From positions 62,001-126,000 of the forward strand of contig BJGZ01000002.1 of assembly GCA_014191195.1 (NCBI GenBank): DNA of 64,000 bases. The letters are read 5' to 3'. Made by a program: the position numbers and the translations under genes. Each line of letters starts with the position of its first letter. The first letter of the stretch is position 1. Below are positions 18,106 through 27,920 of this stretch, piece by piece. Source of the stretch: Chlorobiota bacterium. GTDB lineage: Bacteria > Bacteroidota > Ignavibacteria > Kapaibacteriales > UBA961. The notes below the pieces were generated by a model. It did not search any database. It worked only from the letters and a program-made list of their open reading frames with translations, and had not been told where the DNA came from.

Positions 18106-18975
18106 TTATATTCTCTTAAAATTAGTTATGATGTCTTGTTCATCTAGAAATCTTGCTGGTCCCTCTAAATATAAATCATGATCTGATTCATATGATCCAA
18201 TAGTAAGCATTTCTTTTGATGTAGGGATTATCGTGATTGGATACTTCATATCATATAATGTATGAAAGCTGATAGCAGAAGCCATTGCCCCAGTTCCACA
18301 TGCCCCAGTTTCAGCTTCAACGCCTCTTTCATATGTTCTAATATAAATTGTTGCATCTTGTTGTAAAGCAATAGTAATATTTGCCCCTCTTTCTCCAAAA
18401 GCACTATGATATCGTAAAGCAGGGGCAAATTGTGCTAAATCGAAAGAGAAAAATGAAGTATTATCTAATCCTATCAGTGAAGCATCTATAATGCAGTGGT
18501 CAGAGCCATTAAAAACATATGAACAATGATAGGAAGATTGTCCAACTTCTATTTGAAGATGAGTATTAATATCAGTTATGACAGGAAAATGTACTCTAAC
18601 GAGCTTTCCAGATTCAGAAAATTCAGTATGAAACATTCTATTAGCCATCATAAAATCAAATGATCCATAGAGTGGAATTGATTCTTCTATGTGTAAAAAG
18701 TGTTGAACAGCAAATAGAACCGCACATCTAGAACCATTCCCACACATAGATTCAGCAGATCCATCGGGATTGATATATTCAGCTTCAAATACAAAATCAG
18801 GATGGTTTTTCATAGCAATCAATCCATCTACTGTCTCTCCATTGGATAGAGAACATAATTGCTTAGACATCTTTTGTAATTCTTGAAGAGGCAGATTATA
18901 GATTCTATTATCAATGACAGTGAAAAGATTTCCAGCGCCACTCATAAAATGTCTTTCTATGTGCTCATTGTTCAT
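18106..18975 (-). CDS. dapF: Diaminopimelate epimerase
   Basis: DapF converts LL- to meso-diaminopimelate for lysine and peptidoglycan. Both catalytic cysteine motifs are present: ESMCGNGSRCAVLF around residue 75 and EAETGACGTGAMASA around 225. The N-terminal MSGAGNLFTVIDN corresponds to the usual GxGNDFxxID with Asp replaced by Leu, a small oddity. Length 289 is normal. Its ATG overlaps the suhB stop by 4 nt, and ruvC follows after 2 nt. The gene implies a DAP-type cell wall, in line with the lytic transglycosylase and L,D-transpeptidase elsewhere in the window. Confidence 0.95.
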   Translation of the reverse strand: MNNEHIERHFMSGAGNLFTVIDNRIYNLPLQELQKMSKQLCSLSNGETVDGLIAMKNHPDFVFEAEYINPDGSAESMCGNGSRCAVLFAVQHFLHIEESIPLYGSFDFMMANRMFHTEFSESGKLVRVHFPVITDINTHLQIEVGQSSYHCSYVFNGSDHCIIDASLIGLDNTSFFSFDLAQFAPALRYHSAFGERGANITIALQQDATIYIRTYERGVEAETGACGTGAMASAISFHTLYDMKYPITIIPTSKEMLTIGSYESDHDLYLEGPARFLDEQDIITNFKRI

Positions 18976-19778
18976 TGAGTAACTCTTGGATATAGTATAT
19001 CTGCATGTTTTAATGCTTCAATCATAGCTTTTTCTATATAGCCATTTGTTGCCAAAAAAGTACCGCCTTTTGAAATTGTAAAAGGAGATCCATCATAATT
19101 TACGATACTTCCGCCAGCTTCTTTTAACAATATTAGTCCTGCTGCAAAATCCCAACTTTGTAAAGAAACCTCCCAGAAGCCATCGAATCGTCCAGATGCA
19201 ACATATGCTATATCTAAAGCAGCACTTCCTAGGCGTCTAATCGGAATCCCCAAACAAAGAATCCCTGCAATATGTCCGATACAATTTTCAGGATTATCTT
19301 TTACATCATAAGGAAATCCAGTAACTAAAATACAGTCTTCTATATTCTTAGTATCCGTTACGTGAATGGGGAAGTCATGAAGAAAAGCTCCTTGTCCTTT
19401 TTCAGCATAAAATAACTCATCTGTCATAGGCGCATATATAACACCACAAATTGGCTCACCATTTTGAACTGCTGCTATGCTAACACTAAATATGGGAATT
19501 CCATGTGCAAAGTTTACTGTCCCATCTAAGGGATCTATTATCCACTGTATATCTGAATTATTATCAATATGACCACATTCTTCAGAGAGAATACTGTGTT
19601 CTGGATATGCTTGTTTAATGATTGAAATTATGACTTCTTCGGAAGCTATATCATATTCCGTAACAAGATTATGAATTCCTTGTTTTGAATGCATAGTACA
19701 TGAGGTTCTAAAGCCATTCTTTAAGATAGAACCTGCTGTTAATGCTGCAGTTTTGGCAATTTCTAATAATTGTGACAT
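18972..19778 (-). CDS. suhB: Inositol-1-monophosphatase family protein
   Basis: The protein belongs to the lithium-sensitive, Mg-dependent phosphatase family. Metal-binding motifs are SEECGH (about residue 70), WIIDPLDGTVNFAHGIP (about 85-100, the DPxDGT signature) and SWDFAAGLILLKEAGGSI (about 210, the WDxAAG signature). The 268 residues fit SuhB-like enzymes, which hydrolyse myo-inositol phosphate or related sugar phosphates; SuhB also acts in rRNA antitermination in Escherichia coli, but that cannot be inferred here. It is first in the suhB-dapF-ruvC-nudix-dehydrogenase operon and has a TATTTTTG promoter box upstream. Confidence 0.93.
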   Translation of the reverse strand: MSQLLEIAKTAALTAGSILKNGFRTSCTMHSKQGIHNLVTEYDIASEEVIISIIKQAYPEHSILSEECGHIDNNSDIQWIIDPLDGTVNFAHGIPIFSVSIAAVQNGEPICGVIYAPMTDELFYAEKGQGAFLHDFPIHVTDTKNIEDCILVTGFPYDVKDNPENCIGHIAGILCLGIPIRRLGSAALDIAYVASGRFDGFWEVSLQSWDFAAGLILLKEAGGSIVNYDGSPFTISKGGTFLATNGYIEKAMIEALKHADILYPRVTQ

Positions 19779-19805
19779 ATGAACTATCTAAGATGATACA
19801 TACTG

Positions 19806-19813
19806 CAAAAATA
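19806..19813 (-). promoter_or_regulatory. Candidate -7 box TATTTTTG for the suhB operon
   Basis: The minus strand reads TATTTTTG, 27 nt before the suhB ATG at 19778. It is identical to the boxes before rimO and the bi-domain oxidoreductase gene. Confidence 0.35.
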
Positions 19814-19880
19814 CGAATGTACATATCAAATAATTGATTGAATATCTGATAATGTGCAATTAACTTAAGAACTGAAACAA

Positions 19881-19907
19881 TTGATGCATGTAAACTTGCT
19901 ATTTTTG
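19881..19907 (+). promoter_or_regulatory. Candidate rimO promoter (TTG-N16-TATTTTTG)
   Basis: TTG at 19881-19883 and TATTTTTG at 19900-19907 are separated by 16 nt, slightly short of the usual 19-21. The box lies 37 nt before the rimO ATG. Confidence 0.35.
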
Positions 19908-19944
19908 TAATGGTTTATTAAAACATACAAACAAATCTTTAGTT

Positions 19945-21249
19945 ATGGCACAATCTCGTACAACTATAAGCCAAAAAGTATCGGTGATTACTTTAGGTTG
20001 TAGCAAAAACACAGTAGACTCTGAAGTCTTATCCGGACATCTTAAAGCAGCACATCTAGAGCTAACCGATGATCCTAAAAAGGCATCATCTATCATCATC
20101 AATACTTGTGGTTTTATAGATTTAGCGAAAGAAGAAAGCGTTAATACTATTTTAGAAGCAGCTGCTCTGAAAAGAAAAGGGAAAATTCAAACATTAATCG
20201 TTGCTGGTTGCTTGTCAGAACGTTATGGTGAGGAATTAAGGAAGGAAATCCCAGAAGTTGATCATTTCTTTGGAACCGAAGCATATGGTAATATTTTAAA
20301 AGTTCTATCGCCAGATTTAAAATATGCTTTGATGGGAGAAAGAGTTATTTCTACTCCCAAGCATTATGCTTATATAAAGATTAGTGAAGGTTGTGATAAT
20401 CCTTGTTCATTTTGTGCAATTCCTTTAATGCGGGGAAAACATCGTTCAAAACAAGTAGAGGATATCGTTAGAGAAGCACAAGCTTTAACAAGACAAGGAG
20501 TAAAAGAAATAATTCTTGTAGCTCAGGATTCAACTGCTTATGGACTAGATATCTATGGAAAAAGAAGTCTAGATGTATTATTAAGAGCTTTAAGTGATGT
20601 TTCTGGTGCAGAATGGATACGTTTGATGTATGCTTATCCTACCAAATTCCCTAAAGAGATTCTGCCGGTTATTGCCGAAAGAGACAATATTTGCTCTTAT
20701 ATTGATATGCCTTTACAACATATTTCTACAAATGTTCTTAAATCTATGAGAAGAGGTATAACAAGAAGGGCTACCGAGGAATTGATTCATATTATAAAAG
20801 ACACAGTGCCTGATATTACATTAAGAACTACATTTATTGTTGGATATCCAGGTGAAACCGAGCAAGATTTTGCTGAATTGTGCGAATTTGTTTCTAATGG
20901 ATTTATTGATAGAGTAGGTGTATTTACATATTCACAAGAAGATGATACGTATGCATATATTTTAGGTGATCCTATTGCCCAAGAAGTAAAAGATGAAAGA
21001 AGAACAATATTGATGGATATTCAAAAGGGATTATCTTTACAAAAAAACCAATCTTTGATTGGTACACAAGTTAAAGCTATAGTAGAGCAAGAAATTAATG
21101 GGGAATATCAATGCAGAACTGAATCTGATGCGCCTGAAGTAGATAATGAATTATATGTACGAACTGAGCAAAAACTTTCTATTGGTGATTTTATAACCGT
21201 AGAGATTGATGATACTGCAGAATTCGATTTATTTGGACATACCATATAA
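19945..21249 (+). CDS. rimO: Ribosomal protein S12 methylthiotransferase RimO
   Basis: RimO adds a methylthio group to the conserved Asp of ribosomal protein S12. The three N-terminal cluster cysteines are in TLGCSKNTVDSEVL, INTCGFIDLAK and VAGCLSERYG. The radical-SAM CxxxCxxC is in KISEGCDNPCSFCAIPLMRG around residue 150. A C-terminal TRAM domain follows (about 365-434). GCSKNTVDSEVL and the IPLMRGKHRSK context separate RimO from MiaB. Length 434 is typical. The gene stands alone and ends at a hairpin shared with a convergent lipoprotein gene. Confidence 0.95.
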   Translation: MAQSRTTISQKVSVITLGCSKNTVDSEVLSGHLKAAHLELTDDPKKASSIIINTCGFIDLAKEESVNTILEAAALKRKGKIQTLIVAGCLSERYGEELRKEIPEVDHFFGTEAYGNILKVLSPDLKYALMGERVISTPKHYAYIKISEGCDNPCSFCAIPLMRGKHRSKQVEDIVREAQALTRQGVKEIILVAQDSTAYGLDIYGKRSLDVLLRALSDVSGAEWIRLMYAYPTKFPKEILPVIAERDNICSYIDMPLQHISTNVLKSMRRGITRRATEELIHIIKDTVPDITLRTTFIVGYPGETEQDFAELCEFVSNGFIDRVGVFTYSQEDDTYAYILGDPIAQEVKDERRTILMDIQKGLSLQKNQSLIGTQVKAIVEQEINGEYQCRTESDAPEVDNELYVRTEQKLSIGDFITVEIDDTAEFDLFGHTI

Positions 21250-21254
21250 AAGAA

Positions 21255-21278
21255 TGGCTGCTCTTTGTAGAGCAGCCT
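21255..21278. terminator. Hairpin between rimO and the convergent lipoprotein gene
   Basis: GGCTGCTC (21256-21263) and GAGCAGCC (21270-21277) pair perfectly, with one further T-A pair towards the loop. It is a strong GC-rich stem for this DNA, but only a loose T-rich tail follows on the plus strand, so it may be a terminator in both directions with modest strength. Confidence 0.6.
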
Positions 21279-21291
21279 ATTCATTTGTGTT

Positions 21292-22089
21292 TTATTGAAG
21301 TTTATATGTTTTTAATTCTTTTACAAAACCATCACTTCTAAATCTTGTTGCTGTAACTCCAGGAACATTCACTTGAATGTCAATAGGCGGAAATTCTTCT
21401 TTGATAATACCAATATTATCTGCTATCCACATATATTTTTTAACAGTTCCGATTGGAATTGTAAAGCCTGATAAAGTTGCATTAGGGGATAAAATTACTT
21501 CAAACTTATGAGCATTTGTATATGTCTTAGTTCCAATAGTAATAGTTTCATCAGCAGTTCTTTTACCTTTCATACTAATTACAGCATTGATTGGAAATGC
21601 TAATCCTGGGATAATCAAATTCGTAAGCGTAGTATCATACATTGCCCATGTAGAATCTTTAATAGAAGCATAATCCGCAATTTTCATCCATCTATTACCT
21701 TGTGGTAAAATTGTTTCAAGAACACCACTAGTTGAAATACCTGCTGGTAAAAGAGAGGAGAAACTCCATATTGATTTTGATTCTTTTGCAAAATAATCAG
21801 TAGCAGTTTTTACTCCTGCAATATATGTATCAAAAGAATAGCAAGATTTTCCAACATGAGAAGTTGACATGCCATTAACAATTGAATCAACTCTTAATGA
21901 ACTATTATCTTTAATTCCAGTTAAAGAGTCTAAACGATAATTATTATAAACAAAATAATTACCAGCTTTTAAAGGCATAATGTCTGTTGTTGAAGTATCT
22001 GGAGTAGTAGTAGTATCACTACATCCAACTATCAAAGACAAAGTAACAATTAGTGCACATAGAGTAGCACTTTTACACAATGATTTCAT
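21292..22089 (-). CDS. Hypothetical lipoprotein
   Basis: The 265-residue chain begins with a lipoprotein signal peptide: MKSLCKSATLCALIVTLSLI followed by VGC, so Cys23 would be lipidated. A threonine-rich spacer (DTTTTPDTSTTDI) follows. The rest, starting MPLKAGNYFVYNNYRLDSLT, is beta-rich; the opening resembles other Bacteroidota lipoproteins that begin with PLKxGNxWxY. There is no known catalytic motif. It is presumably attached to the inner face of the outer membrane. It lies 25 nt downstream of the acyl-CoA mutase gene, but a shared function is not evident. Confidence 0.7.
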   Translation of the reverse strand: MKSLCKSATLCALIVTLSLIVGCSDTTTTPDTSTTDIMPLKAGNYFVYNNYRLDSLTGIKDNSSLRVDSIVNGMSTSHVGKSCYSFDTYIAGVKTATDYFAKESKSIWSFSSLLPAGISTSGVLETILPQGNRWMKIADYASIKDSTWAMYDTTLTNLIIPGLAFPINAVISMKGKRTADETITIGTKTYTNAHKFEVILSPNATLSGFTIPIGTVKKYMWIADNIGIIKEEFPPIDIQVNVPGVTATRFRSDGFVKELKTYKLQ

Positions 22090-22114
22090 GTTCTTACCTA
22101 TATATTGAAAAAAA

Positions 22115-24127
22115 TCACATATTTCTTCTGTATTGTCCGCCTACTTGATACAATGCCTTGGACATCTGGCCAAGCGAGCATGCTTTTGCGGCTTCCATTA
22201 ATGCTTCAAAGATATTAGTATTATCTATTGCTGCTGATTTAACCATAAAAAGAGCTTGTTCAGCTTCATCTGCAAAAAAATCTTGATATGTTTTTACATT
22301 TTTGATTTGCAATAATTTTTCTTCATTTGTCGATCTAATTACTTCTTGAGGAATAATAGTTGGAGATCCATTTTTTGACAAATAGGTATTTACTCCAATA
22401 ATGGGATATTCACCTGTATGTTTCAATGTTTCATAATGTAAGGATTCTTCTTGAATTTTATTCCTTTGATACATTGTTTCCATGGAACCTAAAACGCCGC
22501 CACGCTCTGATAATCTATTAAATTCTGCATACACAGCTTCTTCTACTAGATCTGTTAATTCCTCGATAATGAATGAACCCTGTAATGGATTCTCATTTTT
22601 TGTTAAGCCTAATTCTCGATTAATGATAAGTTGAATTGCAACAGCACGTCTTACGGATTCTTCTGTAGGAGTAGTAATTGCTTCATCATATGCATTTGTA
22701 TGTAATGAATTACAATTATCATAAATAGCATATAATGCTTGCAAAGTTGTTCTTATATCATTAAAATCTATTTCTTGTGCATGTAATGATCTACCAGATG
22801 TTTGAATATGATATTTAAGCATTTGTGAGCGTTCATTTCCGGCATATATATTCTTGATTGCTTTTGCCCATATTCTTCTTGCAACGCGGCCTATTACAGC
22901 ATATTCTGGGTCGATACCATTAGAGAAAAAGAAAGATAAATTAGGCGCGAAGTCATCTATATTCATACCTCTGGATAAATAATACTCAACAAAGGTAAAT
23001 CCATTAGCAAGCGTAAATGCTAATTGTGTTATTGGATTTGCTCCTGCTTCAGCTATATGGTAACCACTAATCGATACAGAATAAAAATTTCTGATATTCT
23101 TTTCTATAAAATATTCTTGAATATCGCCCATCATTTTTAAGGCAAATTCAGTTGAAAATATACATGTATTTTGTGCTTGATCTTCTTTTAAAATATCTGC
23201 TTGTACGGTACCTCTTACACTTTGCAATGCCTTTTTTTTGCATTCATTATAGATGTCTAATGGAAGTACTTTATCGCCAGAAATTCCAAGTAATTGTAAT
23301 CCAAGGCCACTATTTCCTATAGGTAAATCAGTGCTTTGTATTATTGGATCTGAACAATATGTAGGTGCATCTAGCCCTTTTGCTTTGTAGAGCTCTAAAA
23401 TCGTATTGTGAACCGATTCTGTTAAATGATGTTCTTTGATGTATTTTTCACATTCTTGGTCTATGGCAGCATTCATAAAAAACGCTAAGATCATTGGTGC
23501 TGGACCATTAATCGTCATAGACACAGATGTTTTTGGATTACTTAAATCAAATCCTGAATACAGTTTTTTTGCATCATTTAATGTAGCTATAGAAACGCCA
23601 CTGTTTCCGATTTTTCCAAAAATATCAGGCCTTATATCAGGATCTTCGCCATATAATGTAACACTATCAAAAGCGGTTGATAGTCGGGCGGCGGGCATAT
23701 CTACACTTAAATAATGAAATCGTTTATTTGTTCTTTCGGGACCACCTTCTCCAGCAAACATCCTTGTTGGATCTTCGCCTGTTCTTTTAAATGGATATAC
23801 GCCGGCTGTATAGGGGAATTCACCAGGGAAGTTTTCTCTCATAGACCATTTTACAATTTCTCCCCAATCTTTAAATTCAGGTACTGCTATTTTTGGTATA
23901 CGAGAATTACTTAATGACTGAATAAAATTATCTACTTTAATTTCTTTATTTCTTACATAATAGGTAAAATGATCACCTTTATAATTGTCTTTTTTAGATT
24001 CCCATTGATCTATTAATGTTCTTAATTCTGGCTGAAGCTTTTGTACAAGGTGTTCATAGATACTTTGTAAATAATCTGTAGTAGAATTATGTATTTCTTG
24101 GTTTTGATCTAAAGGCATGGAATTCAT
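22115..24127 (-). CDS. Acyl-CoA mutase large subunit, IcmF-type, without B12 and G-protein domains
   Basis: The chain is very close to the mutase part of IcmF, the fused isobutyryl-CoA mutase: [76 protein letters not shown] and [20 protein letters not shown]. It binds the CoA substrate and, with adenosylcobalamin, rearranges its carbon skeleton. IcmF proteins normally carry an N-terminal B12-binding domain and a MeaI-like GTPase before this region. Here the protein starts inside what would be the linker, has 670 residues, and ends soon after the barrel. No such domains lie next to it. It must pair with a B12 subunit encoded elsewhere, or be inactive. The pocket segment GVYPFKR differs, from memory, from GVFPFKR of studied IcmF enzymes. 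Substrate is uncertain. Confidence 0.88.
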   Translation of the reverse strand: MNSMPLDQNQEIHNSTTDYLQSIYEHLVQKLQPELRTLIDQWESKKDNYKGDHFTYYVRNKEIKVDNFIQSLSNSRIPKIAVPEFKDWGEIVKWSMRENFPGEFPYTAGVYPFKRTGEDPTRMFAGEGGPERTNKRFHYLSVDMPAARLSTAFDSVTLYGEDPDIRPDIFGKIGNSGVSIATLNDAKKLYSGFDLSNPKTSVSMTINGPAPMILAFFMNAAIDQECEKYIKEHHLTESVHNTILELYKAKGLDAPTYCSDPIIQSTDLPIGNSGLGLQLLGISGDKVLPLDIYNECKKKALQSVRGTVQADILKEDQAQNTCIFSTEFALKMMGDIQEYFIEKNIRNFYSVSISGYHIAEAGANPITQLAFTLANGFTFVEYYLSRGMNIDDFAPNLSFFFSNGIDPEYAVIGRVARRIWAKAIKNIYAGNERSQMLKYHIQTSGRSLHAQEIDFNDIRTTLQALYAIYDNCNSLHTNAYDEAITTPTEESVRRAVAIQLIINRELGLTKNENPLQGSFIIEELTDLVEEAVYAEFNRLSERGGVLGSMETMYQRNKIQEESLHYETLKHTGEYPIIGVNTYLSKNGSPTIIPQEVIRSTNEEKLLQIKNVKTYQDFFADEAEQALFMVKSAAIDNTNIFEALMEAAKACSLGQMSKALYQVGGQYRRNM

Positions 24128-24153
24128 ATGAACATTTATCTTAATATTTTATG

Positions 24154-24161
24154 CAAACATA
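24154..24161 (-). promoter_or_regulatory. Candidate -7 box TATGTTTG for the acyl-CoA mutase gene
   Basis: The minus strand reads TATGTTTG, 26 nt before the ATG at 24127. It is the same octamer as at the arginase promoter. No TTG element was found at the expected spacing. Confidence 0.35.
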
Positions 24162-24217
24162 CTACTAATAGGAGTATTTAAAATCATGAAATAGTTATTC
24201 TCGATTTAATTGAAATC

Positions 24218-24997
24218 TTAGTCTTCGATAACATTTGCTTTGATTTCACCTCTGATACCAGAGTATTGTGTTAACTCTGCATCAATAGATCCTATAATTA
24301 TCTTAGTGCTTACTTTTACTGGTAATTTCCTTTCATCATCGGTAACCCACATTAATATTTTACCTTCACTTTTAAATAAACCACCTTCGGTAATTAATGG
24401 TTCTAAAACTATGCAATTGAATGTTCCGGCTTCAACTGTGATTTTTTGTTTTCCAATTATTTTTACTCCAAGTGCATATGTTGTATCATCAAAAAAATTC
24501 TTTAATGGAATAATCTCATTTTTCTTTTTTGATGCTAAATCTATGGTACGAATAAAATAAAATGCGGAAACTATATCATGTACAAAAGGAGGAATTGGGT
24601 ATACTCCTTTTTGCGTATAGGCTTTATGCGCTTGTTGATCGAAACGTGCTGTAAAATCTCTTTTATAATTTCCTTCTCTAACATGTTGTTCAAAATAATG
24701 GGGAAAGATACCTTCTACATCAACCACAGTTCTATAGATATCTTTTACTCTATACAACCAATCTAAAGATTGTAAAGATTTTACCTCGAAACGAATATCA
24801 TAACAGGATTTTCCTTTCATAATTGCAGGCTTGGGTAATATATAAAAACTAGCGGTACCAGCTTTTACAAATTGATAGCCAACCTTATATTCTAACTTTT
24901 CTCCAAATCCAAATGCTTCATTCTGAATATACCGTAAAGAATTCTGGCCATATAGCAATGGACAAATAAATACGAAAAGAAGAAGGATTCTAAACAT
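24218..24997 (-). CDS. DUF3108 periplasmic protein
   Basis: A signal peptide (MFRILLLFVFICPLLYG, cut before QNSLRY) is followed by FGFGEKLEYKVGYQFVKAGT, the standard opening of DUF3108, and by the later segments VVDVEGIFPHYFEQHVREG and KILMWVTDDERKLPVKVSTK. DUF3108 proteins are predicted periplasmic lipocalin-like beta-sheet proteins of unknown function, common in Bacteroidota and Proteobacteria. It sits 22 nt after the LysM transglycosylase gene, so the two are probably co-transcribed, which hints at an envelope role. Confidence 0.85.
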   Translation of the reverse strand: MFRILLLFVFICPLLYGQNSLRYIQNEAFGFGEKLEYKVGYQFVKAGTASFYILPKPAIMKGKSCYDIRFEVKSLQSLDWLYRVKDIYRTVVDVEGIFPHYFEQHVREGNYKRDFTARFDQQAHKAYTQKGVYPIPPFVHDIVSAFYFIRTIDLASKKKNEIIPLKNFFDDTTYALGVKIIGKQKITVEAGTFNCIVLEPLITEGGLFKSEGKILMWVTDDERKLPVKVSTKIIIGSIDAELTQYSGIRGEIKANVIED

Positions 24998-25019
24998 TAT
25001 AAGTTCTTCATTGTTAATT

Positions 25020-27680
25020 CTATTTTAGTTTAATTGTCTGACCAGCTTTAAGATCCTTTGGCTTAATCTTTTTATTAATTTTTGTTAACTGCTGAACACT
25101 TATTCCATATTTGTCCGCAATTTTTGATAATGATTCACCTTTGCGAATCGTATGAGATGATTTTGATGTAGAAACTCCTTTACTATTCTTACTTTTTTTG
25201 GATACAGTAATTTTTGCAGCCTTGGTATACATTGTTAAACGCTTACCTTTAACTAAGCCATTAGAACGAATACCAGGATTCCATTTCTTTAAGTCTTTTT
25301 CAGAAATTCCAAGTTTAGAAGCTATCTTAGCAAATGAATCTCCTTTCTTTACAGCATATACTTTTTTTACTTTCGCATTATTATAGCTTGTATGTAATTT
25401 TCTATTGATACTAGCTTTTGAAGGAAGAAGGAGCACTAATCCTTGGCCTATTCTGACTTTGGGGCTTAATCCATTAGCCTTTGCTAAATCTTCTACTTTG
25501 ATTTCATACATCTGAGCGACATCTTGTAATGTCTGCCCTTTTTTAACCCTGTGGCGTCCATTTTTTCCAGAAGCTACATGTATCAGATTATTAGTTTTGA
25601 CAATGACATCTAATTTTGATTCATTAGATGGAGTAACGATTAATTCTTGTCCATTTAATAATGCATCATTATCAAATGAAATACTATTCCAATTACGTAA
25701 ATCTGTCATACGTACGCCATATTTCTGGGCTAGAGAATAGAGGGATTCACCTGATTTAACTATATGCTTGATTGTACTTTTTTGTACCGGTACATCAGAT
25801 TGTATGTTTACTGAACTAGATTTTGATTTTTCCTTGGATGCAATCTGTGCTTGTTTATGTTCAAAAGAATATGATGTATCAATATTGAATATCTTAACTG
25901 GCTTAGTATTGCTTAAAGAGATTGATGTGTTCCCGGAATTTTGTTTCTCTTTTTTAACAGGAATGATGGTGTCTTTTTTAATTAACTCAGTATTTGGTAA
26001 AGTAGATGTAGCATAGATTATAGTGTCTTTATTCTGCTTGTTTTGTACAATTTCTTTTGGTTTAGTAATTATACTAATTGGCCTTTCAAGTATAGTATCT
26101 TTATTAATTGCACCAGAGCTTGTTTGTACTTTATTGTCAGCAACAGAATCAATAATCTCTGCCTTATTTTGAGCCATGAGGCTTGCAGCATTAATAATCT
26201 CTTTAGACAATCTTAAAACACTACCTTTAGATAGATTTTTGGAATTTATAGATGGATTTGTTTGCAAAACATCTTGTGTAGTAATACCATAATCAGCTGC
26301 TATCGAAGCCAGTGTTTCACCTTTTTTGACTTCATATGTAATCCATGGATGCTTATCTTCATCAGACATCGCAGAATAATTACCTGAAAAGATATCTTTA
26401 GATCCTAATGGAATTTTTAATTGATATGGACCATCTGGAGGTGTGCTTATGCCTACTAATTCTGGATTTAAAGACTTTAATACAGGTAAAGGCTGATTTG
26501 TACAATTTGCTAATGCTTTTAAACTAATAGATTCGCCAACTGTAAAGATATCATACACATATTCTGGTTCATATGTTAATTCTGATAAGTCAAAGCCATA
26601 TTCTGTTGGATTAGACCCAATGATAGATGTAGCAATAAAAAGTGGTACATAATTTTTGGTTTCTCTTGGAAGCATATCTCGGATATCCCAAAAAGAAGGA
26701 TTATTATCCCTTCCAAGCTGTTCGATACCTCTTTTAACAGGTCCATTCGGACCACTATTATATGCTGCTAATGCATGATACCAATCACCAAATTCATTAA
26801 ATAGCCATTTTAAATAGCGCATAGCTGCGCGTGTTGCTTTTTCTGGATCTCTTCTTTCATCTATATATAAATTGACTTTTAAATTATAATCTCCTGCGGT
26901 TGCTTGCATAAATTGCCATAAACCAACTGCTTTTGCTCCAGACGTAGCATTTGGATCTAATGCACTTTCTATCATTGATAAAAAGATGATTTCATCAGGC
27001 ATATTCTCTTCTCTGGCAATTCTACGCATCAATGGAAACCATTTACCACTTCGTTCAAGCCATTTACGAAAGAATTTACGTCCGCGAGCTTCAGTTAAAA
27101 ATGTGAGATTCTTCTCTACATGCTCATTTACTTCAAGTGGAATTGTAACTGAAGGTAAGGATAGGGGATAGGGAACACGAACAATTGTTGTTGTTGACTC
27201 TTGTTCTACAGTAGCTATATCTTCTACTTCTTGATAGATTTTTTGACGCAACATGAAAGCTGAAGATGTTTCAGATAAACTATCTATACTCTGAACATAA
27301 CTTTCATAATCTTCTATGATAGATTGAGCTAAGTCTGTAAAATCTTCATTTTGATCAATTCCAGGATAACTTGCTAAAGAATTTAACGCTTGTACGGCTT
27401 CTTCAAAAAGCCTTGGAACAGATAAGGTATCGTCATTTTCGATTGCAGATAATGCCCTTAAATATTTTTGGCGTGCTCTTTCTAATTTTTGAGCAATAAA
27501 ATAGTTCTGTGGTTGAATGCTATTAGTTGAATCTACTTGATTAGTAGAAGATTGATTCTGAATTGTTTCATTAGTTATAGGGTTTGCACTTTGTTGTGCA
27601 TAGATGGGTATATATGAAAAACCTAGTACTATAGTTATAGCAATAGATATAATCAAAGAGTACATCCTAGATTGTACCAT
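25020..27680 (-). CDS. MltD-like lytic transglycosylase with about six LysM modules
   Basis: A signal peptide ends at about residue 28 (IPIYAQQ). A helical region to about 190 precedes an SLT catalytic domain. The catalytic Glu is in MPDEIIFLSMIESALDPNAT (about 230-245), with SGAKAVGLWQFMQATAGDYN, and ALAAYNSGPNGPVKRG further on. A MltD-type degenerate LysM follows (YDIFTVGESISLKAL), then five clearer LysM modules: ITYEVKKGETLASIAADYG, HIVKSGESLYSLAQKYGV, HRVKKGQTLQDVAQMYEI, YAVKKGDSFAKIASKLGI and HTIRKGESLSKIADKYGI. A long Ser/Thr/Lys/Ile-rich linker separates the first of these from the last four. It cleaves glycan strands to 1,6-anhydromuropeptides in the periplasm. At 886 residues it is much longer than E. 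coli MltD. Confidence 0.93.
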   Translation of the reverse strand: MVQSRMYSLIISIAITIVLGFSYIPIYAQQSANPITNETIQNQSSTNQVDSTNSIQPQNYFIAQKLERARQKYLRALSAIENDDTLSVPRLFEEAVQALNSLASYPGIDQNEDFTDLAQSIIEDYESYVQSIDSLSETSSAFMLRQKIYQEVEDIATVEQESTTTIVRVPYPLSLPSVTIPLEVNEHVEKNLTFLTEARGRKFFRKWLERSGKWFPLMRRIAREENMPDEIIFLSMIESALDPNATSGAKAVGLWQFMQATAGDYNLKVNLYIDERRDPEKATRAAMRYLKWLFNEFGDWYHALAAYNSGPNGPVKRGIEQLGRDNNPSFWDIRDMLPRETKNYVPLFIATSIIGSNPTEYGFDLSELTYEPEYVYDIFTVGESISLKALANCTNQPLPVLKSLNPELVGISTPPDGPYQLKIPLGSKDIFSGNYSAMSDEDKHPWITYEVKKGETLASIAADYGITTQDVLQTNPSINSKNLSKGSVLRLSKEIINAASLMAQNKAEIIDSVADNKVQTSSGAINKDTILERPISIITKPKEIVQNKQNKDTIIYATSTLPNTELIKKDTIIPVKKEKQNSGNTSISLSNTKPVKIFNIDTSYSFEHKQAQIASKEKSKSSSVNIQSDVPVQKSTIKHIVKSGESLYSLAQKYGVRMTDLRNWNSISFDNDALLNGQELIVTPSNESKLDVIVKTNNLIHVASGKNGRHRVKKGQTLQDVAQMYEIKVEDLAKANGLSPKVRIGQGLVLLLPSKASINRKLHTSYNNAKVKKVYAVKKGDSFAKIASKLGISEKDLKKWNPGIRSNGLVKGKRLTMYTKAAKITVSKKSKNSKGVSTSKSSHTIRKGESLSKIADKYGISVQQLTKINKKIKPKDLKAGQTIKLK

Positions 27681-27873
27681 CGAAAACTCCCTGTTTATGA
27701 TAATGTCACACGTCTTTAAGCTACAAACTGATTTTCAATATAACCTTTTCTGAAACCGCACCCAAATTGTAAATCATGCGTGCTATAAGATTGTAAAGTG
27801 TCTTTACATTGTAGAATAAGGTTTATATATTCTCGTTCTTGTAACGTTTTACTATAGATTTTAACGTATATGT

Positions 27874-27902
27874 AAAAAAAAAGTCCATATTCATGGACTT
27901 TA
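27874..27902 (-). terminator. Rho-independent terminator of DUF1800-DUF1501
   Basis: AAAGTCCAT and ATGGACTTT form a perfect 9-bp stem with a 4-nt loop. On the minus strand the stem is followed by a run of T (complement of the A run 27874-27882), directly downstream of the DUF1501 stop. Confidence 0.8.
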
Positions 27903-27920
27903 ATGTGTATTGTTTTGTGA

